DNA of 64,000 nucleotides from Oryzicola mucosus. Its GTDB lineage: Bacteria; Pseudomonadota; Alphaproteobacteria; Rhizobiales; Rhizobiaceae. The notes below the pieces were generated by a model. That model saw only the letters and a list, made by a program, of their open reading frames with translations, was not told where the DNA came from and made no database searches. Shown piece by piece: positions 46,278 through 55,082 of this stretch. Where the stretch lies: the NCBI RefSeq assembly GCF_014534685.1, contig NZ_JACVVX010000001.1, positions 372,001 through 436,000 of the forward strand. The letters are read 5' to 3'. Positions within the stretch are counted from its first letter, which is position 1, and every line of letters begins with the position of its first letter. The position numbers and the translations under genes are program-made.

Positions 46278-47806
46278 TCTGCGGCCTCCTGCTGCTCGAC
46301 GCCGGCCATGAGCAGGCCCAACTCGCCTTCGGTGGCATCCGGTCCGCGCTCGCCGACGACGCGGCCGGCAAACATCACCAGAATGCGGTCGGACAACGAG
46401 CGGATTTCATCCAGTTCGACCGAGACCACCAGCACCGCCTTGCCCTGGTCGCGCATGTCGATCAGGCGGCGGTGGATAAACTCGATGGCGCCGACATCGA
46501 CGCCGCGCGTCGGCTGGCCGACGATCAGCACGCCAGGGTCGCGCTCGATCTCGCGCGCCAGCACGATCTTCTGCTGGTTGCCGCCGGAGAAATTCGCCGT
46601 CTTAAGCCGGCAATCCGAAGGCCGGATATCGTATTTCTCGATCTTTTCCTTCGCATCGCGGCGGATCGCCTCGATGTTGAGGAAAGGACCGTTCAGATAG
46701 TGCGGCTTGTCGTGATAGCCGAGGATGGAATTCTCGTTCTCCTCGAAGGCAAGCACGAGGCCGACATGATGCCGGTCTTCGGGAACATGGGCGAGACCAC
46801 GGTCGCGCAACTCGCCGGGATCGGCGGCACCCGTCAGGTCGATGGGTTTGCCGTCGAGCGTCACGGTGCCCGACACCGCCTTGCGCACGCCGGATATCGC
46901 TTCCAGCAATTCCGACTGGCCGTTGCCGGCGACTCCAGCGATGCCGACGATCTCGCCGGCGCGAATGTCGAAGGACACATCCTCGACCATGGTGACGCCG
47001 CGCGAATCCTTGACGGTCAGGTTCCGCACCGAAAGCTTCACCGCGCCCAGGGCCGGTTCGCCCTTTTCCACGCGCAGCAGGACGCGGCGGCCGACCATCA
47101 GCTCGGCAAGCTCTTCGACCGTCGTTTTGGCGGTTTCCCGCGTCGCGACCATCGTGCCCTGCCGCATAACGGAAACATTGTCGGTGATGGCCATGATCTC
47201 GCGCAGCTTGTGCGTGATCAGGACGATGGTCTTGCCCTGCTCCTTGAGCTGCTTGAGGATACGGAACAGATGGTCCGCCTCGGGCGGCGTCAGCACACCG
47301 GTCGGCTCGTCGAGAATGAGGATTTCGGCGCCGCGATACAGCGCCTTGAGGATTTCGACGCGCTGCTGCAGCCCGACAGGCAGTTCCTCAATCACCGCAT
47401 CGGGCTCGACGAACAGGCTGTATTCCTGCTCGAGACGCTTGAGCTCGGCTCGGGCCTTGGAAATGGAGGAGTTGAGCAGCGCATTGCTTTCGGCGCCGAG
47501 GATGACGTTTTCCAGCACGGTGAAGTTGTCGACCAGCATGAAATGCTGGTGGACCATGCCGATGCCATTGGCGATGGCGTCGTTGGGAGAGCGGATCACC
47601 GTCGGCTTGCCGTTGACGCGAATCTCGCCCTGGTCCGCCTGGTAGAAGCCGTAGAGGATGGACATCAGCGTCGACTTGCCGGCGCCGTTCTCGCCGATAA
47701 TGCCGTGGATCGTGCCCTTCTGGACTTCGAGATTGATGTCGCGGTTGGCGCGCACCGCGCCAAAACTCTTGCTGATGCCGACCAGTTCGATTGCGGCTTC
47801 CGCCAT
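46274..47806 (-). CDS. Nucleoside-type ABC transporter ATPase (two fused nucleotide-binding domains)
   Basis: The 510-residue protein has two ABC domains. The first has Walker A GENGAGKST and ILILDEPTGVLTPPEAD. The second has a degenerate P-loop region (GVAGNGQSEL), signature FSGGNQQKIVLAREI and LIVGQPTRGVDVGAIEF, the pattern usual for this sugar/nucleoside family. The ATG at 47806 follows AGAGGTGG. It is the first gene of a tightly overlapped run ATPase-hydrolase-permease-permease-cdd-deoA. Confidence 0.95.
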   Translation of the reverse strand: MAEAAIELVGISKSFGAVRANRDINLEVQKGTIHGIIGENGAGKSTLMSILYGFYQADQGEIRVNGKPTVIRSPNDAIANGIGMVHQHFMLVDNFTVLENVILGAESNALLNSSISKARAELKRLEQEYSLFVEPDAVIEELPVGLQQRVEILKALYRGAEILILDEPTGVLTPPEADHLFRILKQLKEQGKTIVLITHKLREIMAITDNVSVMRQGTMVATRETAKTTVEELAELMVGRRVLLRVEKGEPALGAVKLSVRNLTVKDSRGVTMVEDVSFDIRAGEIVGIAGVAGNGQSELLEAISGVRKAVSGTVTLDGKPIDLTGAADPGELRDRGLAHVPEDRHHVGLVLAFEENENSILGYHDKPHYLNGPFLNIEAIRRDAKEKIEKYDIRPSDCRLKTANFSGGNQQKIVLAREIERDPGVLIVGQPTRGVDVGAIEFIHRRLIDMRDQGKAVLVVSVELDEIRSLSDRILVMFAGRVVGERGPDATEGELGLLMAGVEQQEAAE

Positions 47807-47946
47807 GCGCCGTTCCACCTCTTGGCTGCGTCTTGTCTTTACCGGCTTGTGAAAGAGCTAGCACGCCGTTAGCACACTGCCAATCGCAAGCGCGGCTGCC
47901 GTTCCGTCACCCCGACACCGCACTACCGCCCGCCGAAAGGACGCCC

Positions 47947-48156
47947 ATGACCAGCGACACCGACAGGTTCACCACGCTCGAGATCAGGGCGGCCGAGCAC
48001 GAAAAAACGATTGAAGAGCTCTCCGACGAGATCGCCCGGCAATGGACCGTCATCGAGCGCATGCAAAAGAAGCTCGACGCGCTGACGGAGCGCTTTCTGG
48101 CGGTCGAGGAACAGGCGGCTCCCGACGTGCCGATTACCAAGCCGCCGCACTGGTAG
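47947..48156 (+). CDS. slyX: SlyX-family protein
   Basis: The 69-residue protein is a short coiled coil (LEIRAAEHEKTIEELSDEIARQW...) with the C-terminal family ending ITKPPHW (usual PPHY/W). AAAGGACGCCC precedes the ATG at 47947. Function is unknown. It lies on the plus strand between the binding-protein gene and the ATPase gene of the nucleoside transporter, which are both on the minus strand, so it splits that locus. Confidence 0.88.
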   Translation: MTSDTDRFTTLEIRAAEHEKTIEELSDEIARQWTVIERMQKKLDALTERFLAVEEQAAPDVPITKPPHW

Positions 48157-48172
48157 GACGGCCACTGAAAGC

Positions 48173-48196
48173 AAAAGCCGCCGGTTTCCCGGCGGC
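48173..48196 (-). terminator. Rho-independent terminator of the BMP-family gene
   Basis: On the minus strand GCCGCCGG (48196-48189), GAAA tetraloop, CCGGCGGC (48184-48177), then TTTT. It lies just after the BMP stop, so the binding protein is made from a transcript separate from the ATPase operon. Confidence 0.9.
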
Positions 48197-48217
48197 CCCA
48201 GCAACGCTTCTAGCCGA

Positions 48218-49207
48218 TCAATAAGGGCACTTGTCGTCCGACATATAGTCGTGGACCGTGACCGTGCCGGCGATAATGTCGGCCTTGGCCTTTTCCACCG
48301 CGGTCTTCATCGCGTCGGTGATCAGCGCCTTGTTGTTGTCGTCGACGGCATAGTCGACGCCGCCTTCCTTGAGGCCGAGATTCTGGATGCCGCCTTCGAA
48401 CTTGCCGTTCTTGGCATCCATGAAGGCGTCATAGACCGCGCTGTCGACGCGCTTGACCATCGAGGTCAGAACCTTGCCGGGATGCAGGCCGTTCTGGTTG
48501 GAATCGACGCCGATGCCGAACTTGCCGGCGTCCGCAGCCGCCTGCAGCACGCCGACGCCGGTGCCGCCGGCAGCCGCGTAGATGACATCCGCGCCCTGGT
48601 CCATCTGAGTCTTGGCGATCTCGCCACCCTTGGTCGGATCGTTCCACGCAGCCGGGGTGTCGCCGGTCATGTTCTCGATCACGTCGGTCGCACCCGCGGC
48701 CTTGGCGCCGCCGACATAACCGCAGCCGAAGCGGCGAATCAGCGGAATGTCCATGCCACCGATGAAGCCGACCTTCTTGGAAGTGGATGCCTGCGCGGCG
48801 AGCACGCCGACGAGATAAGACCCTTCCTGTTCCTTGAACACCACCGAACGCACGTTCGGCTTTTCGACGACCATATCGATGATTTCGAATTTCAGGTCGG
48901 GATAGTCATCAGCCACTTTTGAAAGCGATTCTGCCCAGGAAAAGCCAGCCATGACGATCGGGTTGCGGCCATCCTCGGCAAAGCGGCGAAGCGCCTGTTC
49001 GCGCTGCGAGGCGTTGGACACTTCGAACTCGACATATTCGATGCCGGTCTCGGTCTTGAACTTCTCGGCGCCGTTATAGGCAGCCTCGTTGAACGATTTG
49101 TCGAACTTGCCGCCCAGATCGTACAGCAGCGCCGGCTGCACTTCCTGCGCGAAAGCCGGAGCGCACATCGCGGTGGCGGCCACCAGGCCAAGAATGATTT
49201 TCTTCAT
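48218..49207 (-). CDS. BMP-family periplasmic nucleoside-binding protein
   Basis: The 329-residue protein has a plain signal peptide (IILGLVAATAMCAPAFA/QE); it is not a lipoprotein. BMP/PnrA-like features include LLYDLGGKFDKSFNEAAYNGAEKF, VVFKEQEGSYLVGVLAA and KVGFIGGMDIPLIRRFGCGY. Such proteins bind purine or pyrimidine nucleosides for the NupABC-type importer encoded just downstream. It has its own terminator and is separated from the ATPase gene by slyX on the opposite strand. Confidence 0.93.
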   Translation of the reverse strand: MKKIILGLVAATAMCAPAFAQEVQPALLYDLGGKFDKSFNEAAYNGAEKFKTETGIEYVEFEVSNASQREQALRRFAEDGRNPIVMAGFSWAESLSKVADDYPDLKFEIIDMVVEKPNVRSVVFKEQEGSYLVGVLAAQASTSKKVGFIGGMDIPLIRRFGCGYVGGAKAAGATDVIENMTGDTPAAWNDPTKGGEIAKTQMDQGADVIYAAAGGTGVGVLQAAADAGKFGIGVDSNQNGLHPGKVLTSMVKRVDSAVYDAFMDAKNGKFEGGIQNLGLKEGGVDYAVDDNNKALITDAMKTAVEKAKADIIAGTVTVHDYMSDDKCPY

Positions 49208-49415
49208 ATGATCCACACCCTGTAGGTTGTCTTTCCTTGCGCCCGGAAGCGCATGGCAGGAACTTGCGTCCCGCTCATGCGGCAATCTTGCATGGCCCAA
49301 AACAAAATTCACGCGGAATCTTGTCCTGTTGGTAAACATTGAAAAGCGCAAAAGCCTTGCAAAGCCGAGCGTTTCGGCTGTCTGGAGGTGACGTTGCGTC
49401 AGGAAAGCACGCCGG

Positions 49416-49742
49416 TCAGTTTTCGGTGACGAAACCGATGCGCCGACGCTTCCTGTTGTATCCGATGGCGTACAACAGGAAGGCGAGCGCGAGAAAAACG
49501 ACGAAGCCCGGCAAGGCCAGCAGCCATAGTGCTACGGGATCCCACAGCATGTCGGGCGCCTTGTCGCGGATGAAAGCGCCCGTCGCGGCAAAGGAGTCCG
49601 GGGCGACGGCTTCCCAGCTCGCGGCGAGCGGCGTGAGGACCAGACGGGAGCTCGCCACGCTGCGCGTCGCGTCGAGCACTGCCATGATGGTCGCCACCGA
49701 CAGAGCGACGGTTGCAAGAAGACGAAACAGGAAACGCAGCAT
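49416..49742 (-). CDS. Small membrane protein of unknown function
   Basis: The 108-residue protein has an N-terminal membrane segment (LRFLFRLLATVALSVATIMAVL), a periplasmic loop (about residues 30-70) containing SFAATGAFIRDKAPDMLWD, and a second membrane segment (LLALPGFVVFLALAFLLYAIGY) ending in a basic tail. The ATG at 49742 is chosen as the first that gives a believable membrane protein; the frame runs on to 49943. It is divergent from the kinase gene at 49998. Confidence 0.65.
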   Translation of the reverse strand: MLRFLFRLLATVALSVATIMAVLDATRSVASSRLVLTPLAASWEAVAPDSFAATGAFIRDKAPDMLWDPVALWLLALPGFVVFLALAFLLYAIGYNRKRRRIGFVTEN

Positions 49743-49997
49743 CGGCCTCTTCCGGTTGATCCGCGCACAGGAATAGTTCGCAAGCGCGCCAAGCGCAATC
49801 CGCATGGGCGTGGCGGCGCCAAAGACATCTTGATCGACAGCCTTCCGCGAGAACGCCACAATTGTTTGCAATCGCGCAGGAAGGCGTTGGCGAGTAGGAT
49901 TCGGTATCCTGTTTGCTGGTGCCGCTGCGTGAACCGCTCGCATCAGACAGGCGTATAAAGTGGTTGGCGGCGCGCTCCGGACTGATAGAAAGTCGGC

Positions 49998-51476
49998 ATG
50001 ACAAACGAGGTTTCCCCAGACAGTGCTGCGAATGTAGACCAGCCCATTCCGCTGGGGCGCGGCCTGTCGGCCAAGGTGCTGCTTCTGACCATCGTCTTCG
50101 TTCTGCTGGCCGAAATCGTCATTTTCGTTCCGGCTATTTCGACCTTCCGCGTGCGCTGGCTGGATGAGCGGCTGTCGACCGCGGCCAGCGTTGGGCTGGT
50201 GCTGATCCAGGGCGATCCGGCCAGCCTGTCGCGGGATGCCCAGAACGAGGTGCTGAAATCGATCAGCGCCAAGGCCATCGCGGTGCGCGACGGCGGTGTC
50301 TCACGGCTGCTGTTGGCAGCCGAAATGCCGCCGCAGGTCGACCAGCACATCGATCTCGACGACACGCCCATTCTCGGCTCGGCCACCGACGCGCTGTACA
50401 CGCTGGTCTTCGGCGGCAAGGATATGCTGCGCATCTACGGCCATGTCGGCGACAGCGACAAGGAGTTCGAGCTGGTCTTTCCAGACTATCAGCTGCGCAA
50501 GGCGATGCTGGGCTATTCCGCCGTTATCGCGCTGGTGGCGCTGCTGATCTCGCTGGTGACGGCAGCACTCGTCTATGTCGCCATCGACCGCATCATGATC
50601 CGGCCGATCCGCTCGATGACCCGTTCAATGCTCGCCTTCTCGCGGACGCCGGACGATCCCTCCGCCATCATCGAACATGATGGGCGCGGCGACGAGATCG
50701 GCGTGGCGGAGCGCGAATTGTCGTCCATGCAGGTCAATCTGCAGCGCATGCTGGGCGAGCAGAAACACCTCGCCGATCTCGGCCTCGCCGTGTCGAAGAT
50801 CAACCATGACATGCGCAACATTCTCGCTTCCGCGCAATTGATGTCGGACCGGCTGCTGCAGGTGAAGGATCCTTCCGTCCAGGCTTTCGCGCCAAAGCTT
50901 CTGCGCACCTTGGACCGAGCCGTGTCCTATTCCGAAAACGTTCTGGCCTATGGCCGCGCCCAAGAGCTTCCCCCGGCCCGCCGCAAGCTCAGGCTGCGAC
51001 AACTGGTCGACGAAGTGCACGGCCTGCTCGGCCCGGAGCCTTCCGCCGGGGTCGAGTTCATCAATTCGGTGGACACGACCTTCGAGATCGACGCCGATCC
51101 GGATCAGTTGTTTCGCGTCCTGACCAATCTCAGCCGCAACGCCATCCAGGCGATGGCGGCGGAAGCCGAGGTCGCCGTCGTCAAGCGGCTCACCATCTCC
51201 AGCGAGCGGCATGGCAGCGTCAGCCGCATCCTGATCACCGATACCGGCCCGGGCCTGCCCCAGAAGGCGCGTGAAAACCTGTTCGCCGCCTTCCGCGGCT
51301 CGGCCCGCAGCGGCGGCACGGGCCTTGGCCTTGCAATCGCCCACGAACTGGTCCGCGCGCATGGCGGCGCGCTGGAGCTTGTGGAAAGCATCGGCGGCCG
51401 TACCGTCTTTTCCCTTACCATTCCCGACCAGCCCGTCCGGCTGGAGCGCACGCGCGGCGTCAAGCGCCCAGCGTAA
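49998..51476 (+). CDS. Orphan membrane sensor histidine kinase
   Basis: The 492-residue protein has membrane segments at about 27-50 and 173-200 enclosing a periplasmic sensor region of about 120 residues, a HAMP domain (IRPIRSMTRSMLAF), a His-box reading LAVSKINHDMRNILASAQLM and an ATPase domain with N box (LTNLSRNAIQAM), G1 (DTGPGLP) and G2 (GGTGLGLAIAHELV). No response regulator gene is adjacent. The NHDMRN His-box resembles the HPK4 type. Signal and partner unknown. Confidence 0.9.
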   Translation: MTNEVSPDSAANVDQPIPLGRGLSAKVLLLTIVFVLLAEIVIFVPAISTFRVRWLDERLSTAASVGLVLIQGDPASLSRDAQNEVLKSISAKAIAVRDGGVSRLLLAAEMPPQVDQHIDLDDTPILGSATDALYTLVFGGKDMLRIYGHVGDSDKEFELVFPDYQLRKAMLGYSAVIALVALLISLVTAALVYVAIDRIMIRPIRSMTRSMLAFSRTPDDPSAIIEHDGRGDEIGVAERELSSMQVNLQRMLGEQKHLADLGLAVSKINHDMRNILASAQLMSDRLLQVKDPSVQAFAPKLLRTLDRAVSYSENVLAYGRAQELPPARRKLRLRQLVDEVHGLLGPEPSAGVEFINSVDTTFEIDADPDQLFRVLTNLSRNAIQAMAAEAEVAVVKRLTISSERHGSVSRILITDTGPGLPQKARENLFAAFRGSARSGGTGLGLAIAHELVRAHGGALELVESIGGRTVFSLTIPDQPVRLERTRGVKRPA

Positions 51477-51877
51477 CAACGGGGCTAAAGCCACCGCAAC
51501 GAGCACTTCGGGCGAATTCACAACTCCGACGCGTCAAGTTCGAAGACAGAGCCCCGGCAGTTGCTCTGGCTGCTTCCGGGAAGACGCCGTTTCTCCACAG
51601 TCTCAAACGCCAAGACCGAAATCCGGCTACCAAATCCTTTCGAAGGAAGCGTTCCGCCGGCCCTTCTCCGTTCCCGGCAACCGCGCTAGCGCGAGTGCGG
51701 CCGGCAAGCTTCACCTGGCGCGCCTGGAAGAGCGTCGCCTTCTCCGCCTGCTTGGTGATCTCGATGAAAAGTTTGCCGGAGCATCTTGCTTTTCGCGGAA
51801 TCAGTCTTTAGGAAGCAGCCATCGCGGTTGGCCGACAGGCTGGCTGCGGCAGGCGGGGTTTTCCCCACGCCTCATGC
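51477..51877. other. 400-base stretch with no recognised gene, between the kinase gene and tRNA-Arg
   Basis: Frames open here on both strands give low-complexity, arginine- and serine-rich products with no ribosome binding site or motif. No repeat pairing or terminator stands out. It should contain the tRNA promoter, but no clear consensus was found. Confidence 0.4.
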
Positions 51878-51954
51878 GCACCCGTAGCTCAGCTGGATAG
51901 AGCACCAGACTACGAATCTGGGGGTCAGGAGTTCGAATCTCTTCGGGTGCGCCA
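51878..51954 (+). tRNA. tRNA-Arg (anticodon ACG)
   Basis: A 77-base cloverleaf: acceptor stem GCACCCG/CGGGTGC (51878-51884/51944-51950), D-arm with AGCTCAGCTGGATAGAGC, anticodon stem CCAGA/TCTGG with loop CTACGAA and anticodon ACG (51912-51914), T-arm with GTTCGAATC, and an encoded CCA end. A34 would be expected to be deaminated to inosine to read CGU, CGC and CGA codons. Confidence 0.97.
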
Positions 51955-52089
51955 TTTCATTCATGAGATCAGCATGTCATGTCGCCTGTCGTGAAGGCGG
52001 TCGCTGCAGCAACCTTTTTAGCCCGTGGCCAAATCGTCACGGGGAGGCCACGTGGCCAGGCACGGTGAGTTCGGCAGTAAGATGACCTG

Positions 52090-53007
52090 CTAGCCGAGCA
52101 GCCGGTCGAAGAGCAGCTTCAGCGCCCTATCGCCATCGACTTTCATCGCTACCGAAATGGCGCCGCCCGAGGCGTCGATGTCGAGCGACCCGGCATCGCC
52201 GGTCATCGTCCGGTCGACTGAAATCTTGAGCAGTTCGCAGGTAAACAGCGTGGCATCGAGCACCAGAAGCATCACGCAGGGGTCGTGCAGCGGGCGGCTT
52301 TCGCCGCCGCCGGTGCTTTGGAAATAGGCGTCGATCAGTTCGCCCGAAACCTTCGCGGCCGCAACGCCGCTGCTCCTCAGTTCGGCTGCCTGAGCATGGG
52401 TGGCGCGGACCTTGCGGGTGACGTCGAGCGGGACCAGCGTGACATCGAGCCCGGACCGGAACACGACTTCCGCGGCCTCGGGGTCGGCGGCGATGTTGAA
52501 CTCGGCGCGCGGGCCGACATTGCCGGGCTCGTGGATCGCGCCGCCCATGGCGATGACGCGGCCCAGACGTCTGGCTGAAGCGGGATGCTCCTGCACCAAG
52601 CGGGCGACATTGGTCAGCGGGCCCAACGCCAGGATATCGACGCTGCCGGCTTCCGCTGACTCGAGCGTCTCTGCCAGCCAGGCAACGGCATCGTCTCCGG
52701 CAGGCGCTGCGAGCGGCGCCGGAAATGCGACGCCGCCGAGGCCGTCATTGCCGTGAACATAGGATGCATTCCGGCCCGGACGCGACAGGGGTACGGCGGC
52801 GCCTGCTATCACCGGCACATGGCGGTCTTGCAGCGCCAGGATGCGCCCGGCATTGCGGGTGGTGGTCTGTATGCCGATATTGCCGGCCACCGTGGTGATG
52901 CCGAGAATGTCGAACTCAACCGACTTCAGCGCCAGAAGGATCGCCACCGCGTCGTCGATGCCGGGATCTGTGTCGATCACGATTTTGCGGGTTTCGGTGG
53001 CCGGCAT
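52090..53007 (-). CDS. Inosine-uridine-type nucleoside hydrolase
   Basis: Hydrolyses the N-glycosidic bond of ribonucleosides, giving base and ribose. The 305-residue protein begins with the calcium-binding signature VIDTDPGIDDAVAI and has the second metal site DILALGPLTNVARL and the C-terminal HDPCVMLLV Asp. Length is normal. It is on the same strand as the psuK-psuG-enoyl-CoA hydratase run but 249 bases further on, behind a hairpin repeat, so co-transcription is uncertain. Base specificity cannot be read from sequence. Confidence 0.93.
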   Translation of the reverse strand: MPATETRKIVIDTDPGIDDAVAILLALKSVEFDILGITTVAGNIGIQTTTRNAGRILALQDRHVPVIAGAAVPLSRPGRNASYVHGNDGLGGVAFPAPLAAPAGDDAVAWLAETLESAEAGSVDILALGPLTNVARLVQEHPASARRLGRVIAMGGAIHEPGNVGPRAEFNIAADPEAAEVVFRSGLDVTLVPLDVTRKVRATHAQAAELRSSGVAAAKVSGELIDAYFQSTGGGESRPLHDPCVMLLVLDATLFTCELLKISVDRTMTGDAGSLDIDASGGAISVAMKVDGDRALKLLFDRLLG

Positions 53008-53069
53008 GGGCTAAGCCTTTTCGGTGCTAAAGAACTGCGGTTGCGCATCCCATTTCCAGGCTGCCCCCC

Positions 53070-53205
53070 TTTATCCCTTCCCACAAGGGAGGGAGACGCC
53101 CTCGTCGCATTTTGCGGCAATGAGTCAGAAGCTGGCAGTCGACGACGGGGCGCGCAAGAAACCGCTCCCCCTACCCCTGTTCAGTTGGAGAGGACAGGGG
53201 TGGAG
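53070..53205. repeat. Hairpin-rich intergenic repeat
   Basis: The gap 53008-53256 holds a C-rich block with TCCCTT/AAGGGA pairing (about 53084-53091 with 53095-53100) and CTACCCCTGT (53171-53180) pairing with ACAGGGGTGG (53194-53203) apart from one G-T. It resembles, in style and position, the foldback elements at 17470-17681 and 61496-61518. No gene is visible. Confidence 0.6.
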
Positions 53206-53256
53206 GTATCGATCCGCTTCAACTCGTCCGAGTTTGAAACGACGGCGCTGTCGCGC

Positions 53257-54081
53257 TCAGATATCCAGGCCCTTGAAGGGGGAATCGCGGAAATCGAGAT
53301 ATTCCTTCAAGCCCATCTTGGCGAGGTTGGCCATCCATTCGCGGCCCTGCTTGGTAACGTGCAGCGCGGCAATCGCCTCGATATTATACTGGAACGAGGG
53401 CAGGAGGCCGGCCACGACCTGCTGGTTGTTGATCGAGGCCTTGGTGTATTTGAGCGCCGGAACGGGCATGCGCGCCAGCTTGCGGGCGAGCTTTTCGGTG
53501 GCGTCCTTGAGTTCGGCGGCCGGCACGATCTTGTTGATCAGGTGCATGCGCAGCGCTTCCTCGGCATCGACCAGGTCGCCGGTATACATCAGCCAGCGCA
53601 CGTCGCGGGTGGCGAGCAGCCACGGCATCATCAGCGCGGGCGGTCCGGAATTGTGACGCACTTCCGGCTCGCCGAATTTTGCGTTGTCGGCGGAGATGGC
53701 GAGGTCGCAGCACATCATCAGTTCGAGCGCGCCGGCGAGCGCATAGCCGTTGATCGAGGCGATGACCGGGATCGGCGCTTTCCAGATGTTGAGCAGCGCT
53801 TCGGCATTCTCGCTCATGTCTTCGCGCCAGAAGTCGATGTCGACGTCGAAATCGCCGCCCTGCAGGTCGTAACCCGAGGAAAAGGCGCGGCCGGCACCAG
53901 TGATGACCAGTGCGTTGACATCAGGGTCGGCGACCGCTGCGGCGACGGCGGCGTCGATCTCGCGGATCGTCGTCTTGTTCATCGCGTTCAGCTTGTCGGG
54001 ACGGTTGATGGTGATCGTCGCGAACTTGTCCTGGCCGTCCTTGGCGTAAAGGATCGTCTCATAGGACGCGGTCTGGCTCAT
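53257..54081 (-). CDS. Enoyl-CoA hydratase/isomerase family protein
   Basis: The 274-residue crotonase has the oxyanion-hole region AFSSGYDLQGGD, the LAGALELMMCCD helix with a Glu at the first catalytic position and FGEPEVRHNSG with a second Glu, so hydratase or lyase activity is likely. The loop SSGYDLQGGDFDVDIDFWRED is longer than in short-chain enoyl-CoA hydratases, which points to a different acyl group. It follows psuG by 52 bases on the same strand. Why a CoA enzyme is linked to pseudouridine genes is unclear. Confidence 0.88.
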   Translation of the reverse strand: MSQTASYETILYAKDGQDKFATITINRPDKLNAMNKTTIREIDAAVAAAVADPDVNALVITGAGRAFSSGYDLQGGDFDVDIDFWREDMSENAEALLNIWKAPIPVIASINGYALAGALELMMCCDLAISADNAKFGEPEVRHNSGPPALMMPWLLATRDVRWLMYTGDLVDAEEALRMHLINKIVPAAELKDATEKLARKLARMPVPALKYTKASINNQQVVAGLLPSFQYNIEAIAALHVTKQGREWMANLAKMGLKEYLDFRDSPFKGLDI

Positions 54082-54133
54082 GCCTGTCTTCCTTTCAGTG
54101 TCGCGCTGCCCGGAGACGGCGCCGTTCCCTTGA

Positions 54134-55063
54134 TTATTTCTGCTGCGTCTTCAGCGCGCTGTGCGCGACGGCCATCCTGGCGGCGAGTGCCGCGTTGTTC
54201 TTCACCAGCGCGATGTTGGCCTTCAGGCTCTTGCCTTCGGAAAGCTGGTTGATGCGGTCCAGAAGGAAAGGCGTGACCTCCTTGCGGGCGACGCCCTTCT
54301 TCTCGGCTTCCGCCACAGCTTCGGCAATGGTCTTGTCGATGAAGGCGGTGTCGAGCGCGTCGGCTTCGGGGATAGGGTTGGCGATGAGGATGCCGGTGCC
54401 CGAACCAAGCTGAGCATGAAGGATCATCGCTTCCGCGATCTCTTCCGGCGTGTCGAGCCTGTGGTCGGCCTTCAGCCCGCTGGATCGGGTGTAGAAGGCG
54501 GGAAAATCGTCGCTGCCATAGGCGATGACGGGCACGCGCTGGGTCTCGACATATTCCAGCGTCTTGGGGATATCGAGGATCGACTTGACGCCGGCGCAAA
54601 CAACAGTTGTCTCGGTCTGGCCAAGTTCGGTCAGGTCGGCGGAGATGTCGAAGGTCTGCTCGGCGCCGCGATGCACGCCGCCGACGCCGCCGGTGGCGAA
54701 GATGTCGATGCCGGCCAGCGCTGCGATGCGCATGGTGGCCGACACGGTGGTGCCGCCATCGCCCTTGCGCACCATGACGGCTGCGAGGTCGCGGCCGGAC
54801 GCCTTCACGACCTGCTTGGACTGGGCCAGCGCTTCGAGCTGCTCGTCGTCGAGGCCGACGAATACCTCGCCCTTGATGACGGCGATGGTCGCCGGTGTCG
54901 CTCCATTGTCGCGCACCACCTGCTCGACCGCGCGAGCGGTCTCGAGATTGGCCGGATAAGGCATGCCATGGGTGATGATGGTCGATTCAAGTGCCACGAT
55001 GGGGCCGGAAGCGGCGCGCGCGGCGGCCACGTCGCGGCCGTAACGGATGGTGATGGGAGCCAT
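54134..55063 (-). CDS. psuG: Pseudouridine-5'-phosphate glycosidase
   Basis: Splits pseudouridine-5'-phosphate into uracil and ribose-5-phosphate, cleaving a C-C glycosidic bond. The 309-residue protein has VALESTIITHGMPYPANLE near the start, the Lys in VIKGEVFVGLDDEQLE and the FATGGVGGVHRGAEQTFDISADL segment. The ATG at 55063 is chosen; the frame extends to 55114. It follows psuK by 19 bases, the usual pseudouridine-breakdown pair. The uracil formed could be used by Upp (41153). Confidence 0.95.
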   Translation of the reverse strand: MAPITIRYGRDVAAARAASGPIVALESTIITHGMPYPANLETARAVEQVVRDNGATPATIAVIKGEVFVGLDDEQLEALAQSKQVVKASGRDLAAVMVRKGDGGTTVSATMRIAALAGIDIFATGGVGGVHRGAEQTFDISADLTELGQTETTVVCAGVKSILDIPKTLEYVETQRVPVIAYGSDDFPAFYTRSSGLKADHRLDTPEEIAEAMILHAQLGSGTGILIANPIPEADALDTAFIDKTIAEAVAEAEKKGVARKEVTPFLLDRINQLSEGKSLKANIALVKNNAALAARMAVAHSALKTQQK

Positions 55064-55082
55064 GTGGATCAGGCCTTTCCTG

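Noticed and set aside
51271-51900. A 209-codon frame overlapping the end of the orphan kinase gene
   Set aside because: It is out of phase with the kinase, serine/arginine-rich, and has no start signal.
51878-52090. A genomic island integrated at tRNA-Arg
   Set aside because: No integrase gene or repeated tRNA 3' end was noticed downstream; ordinary metabolic genes follow.
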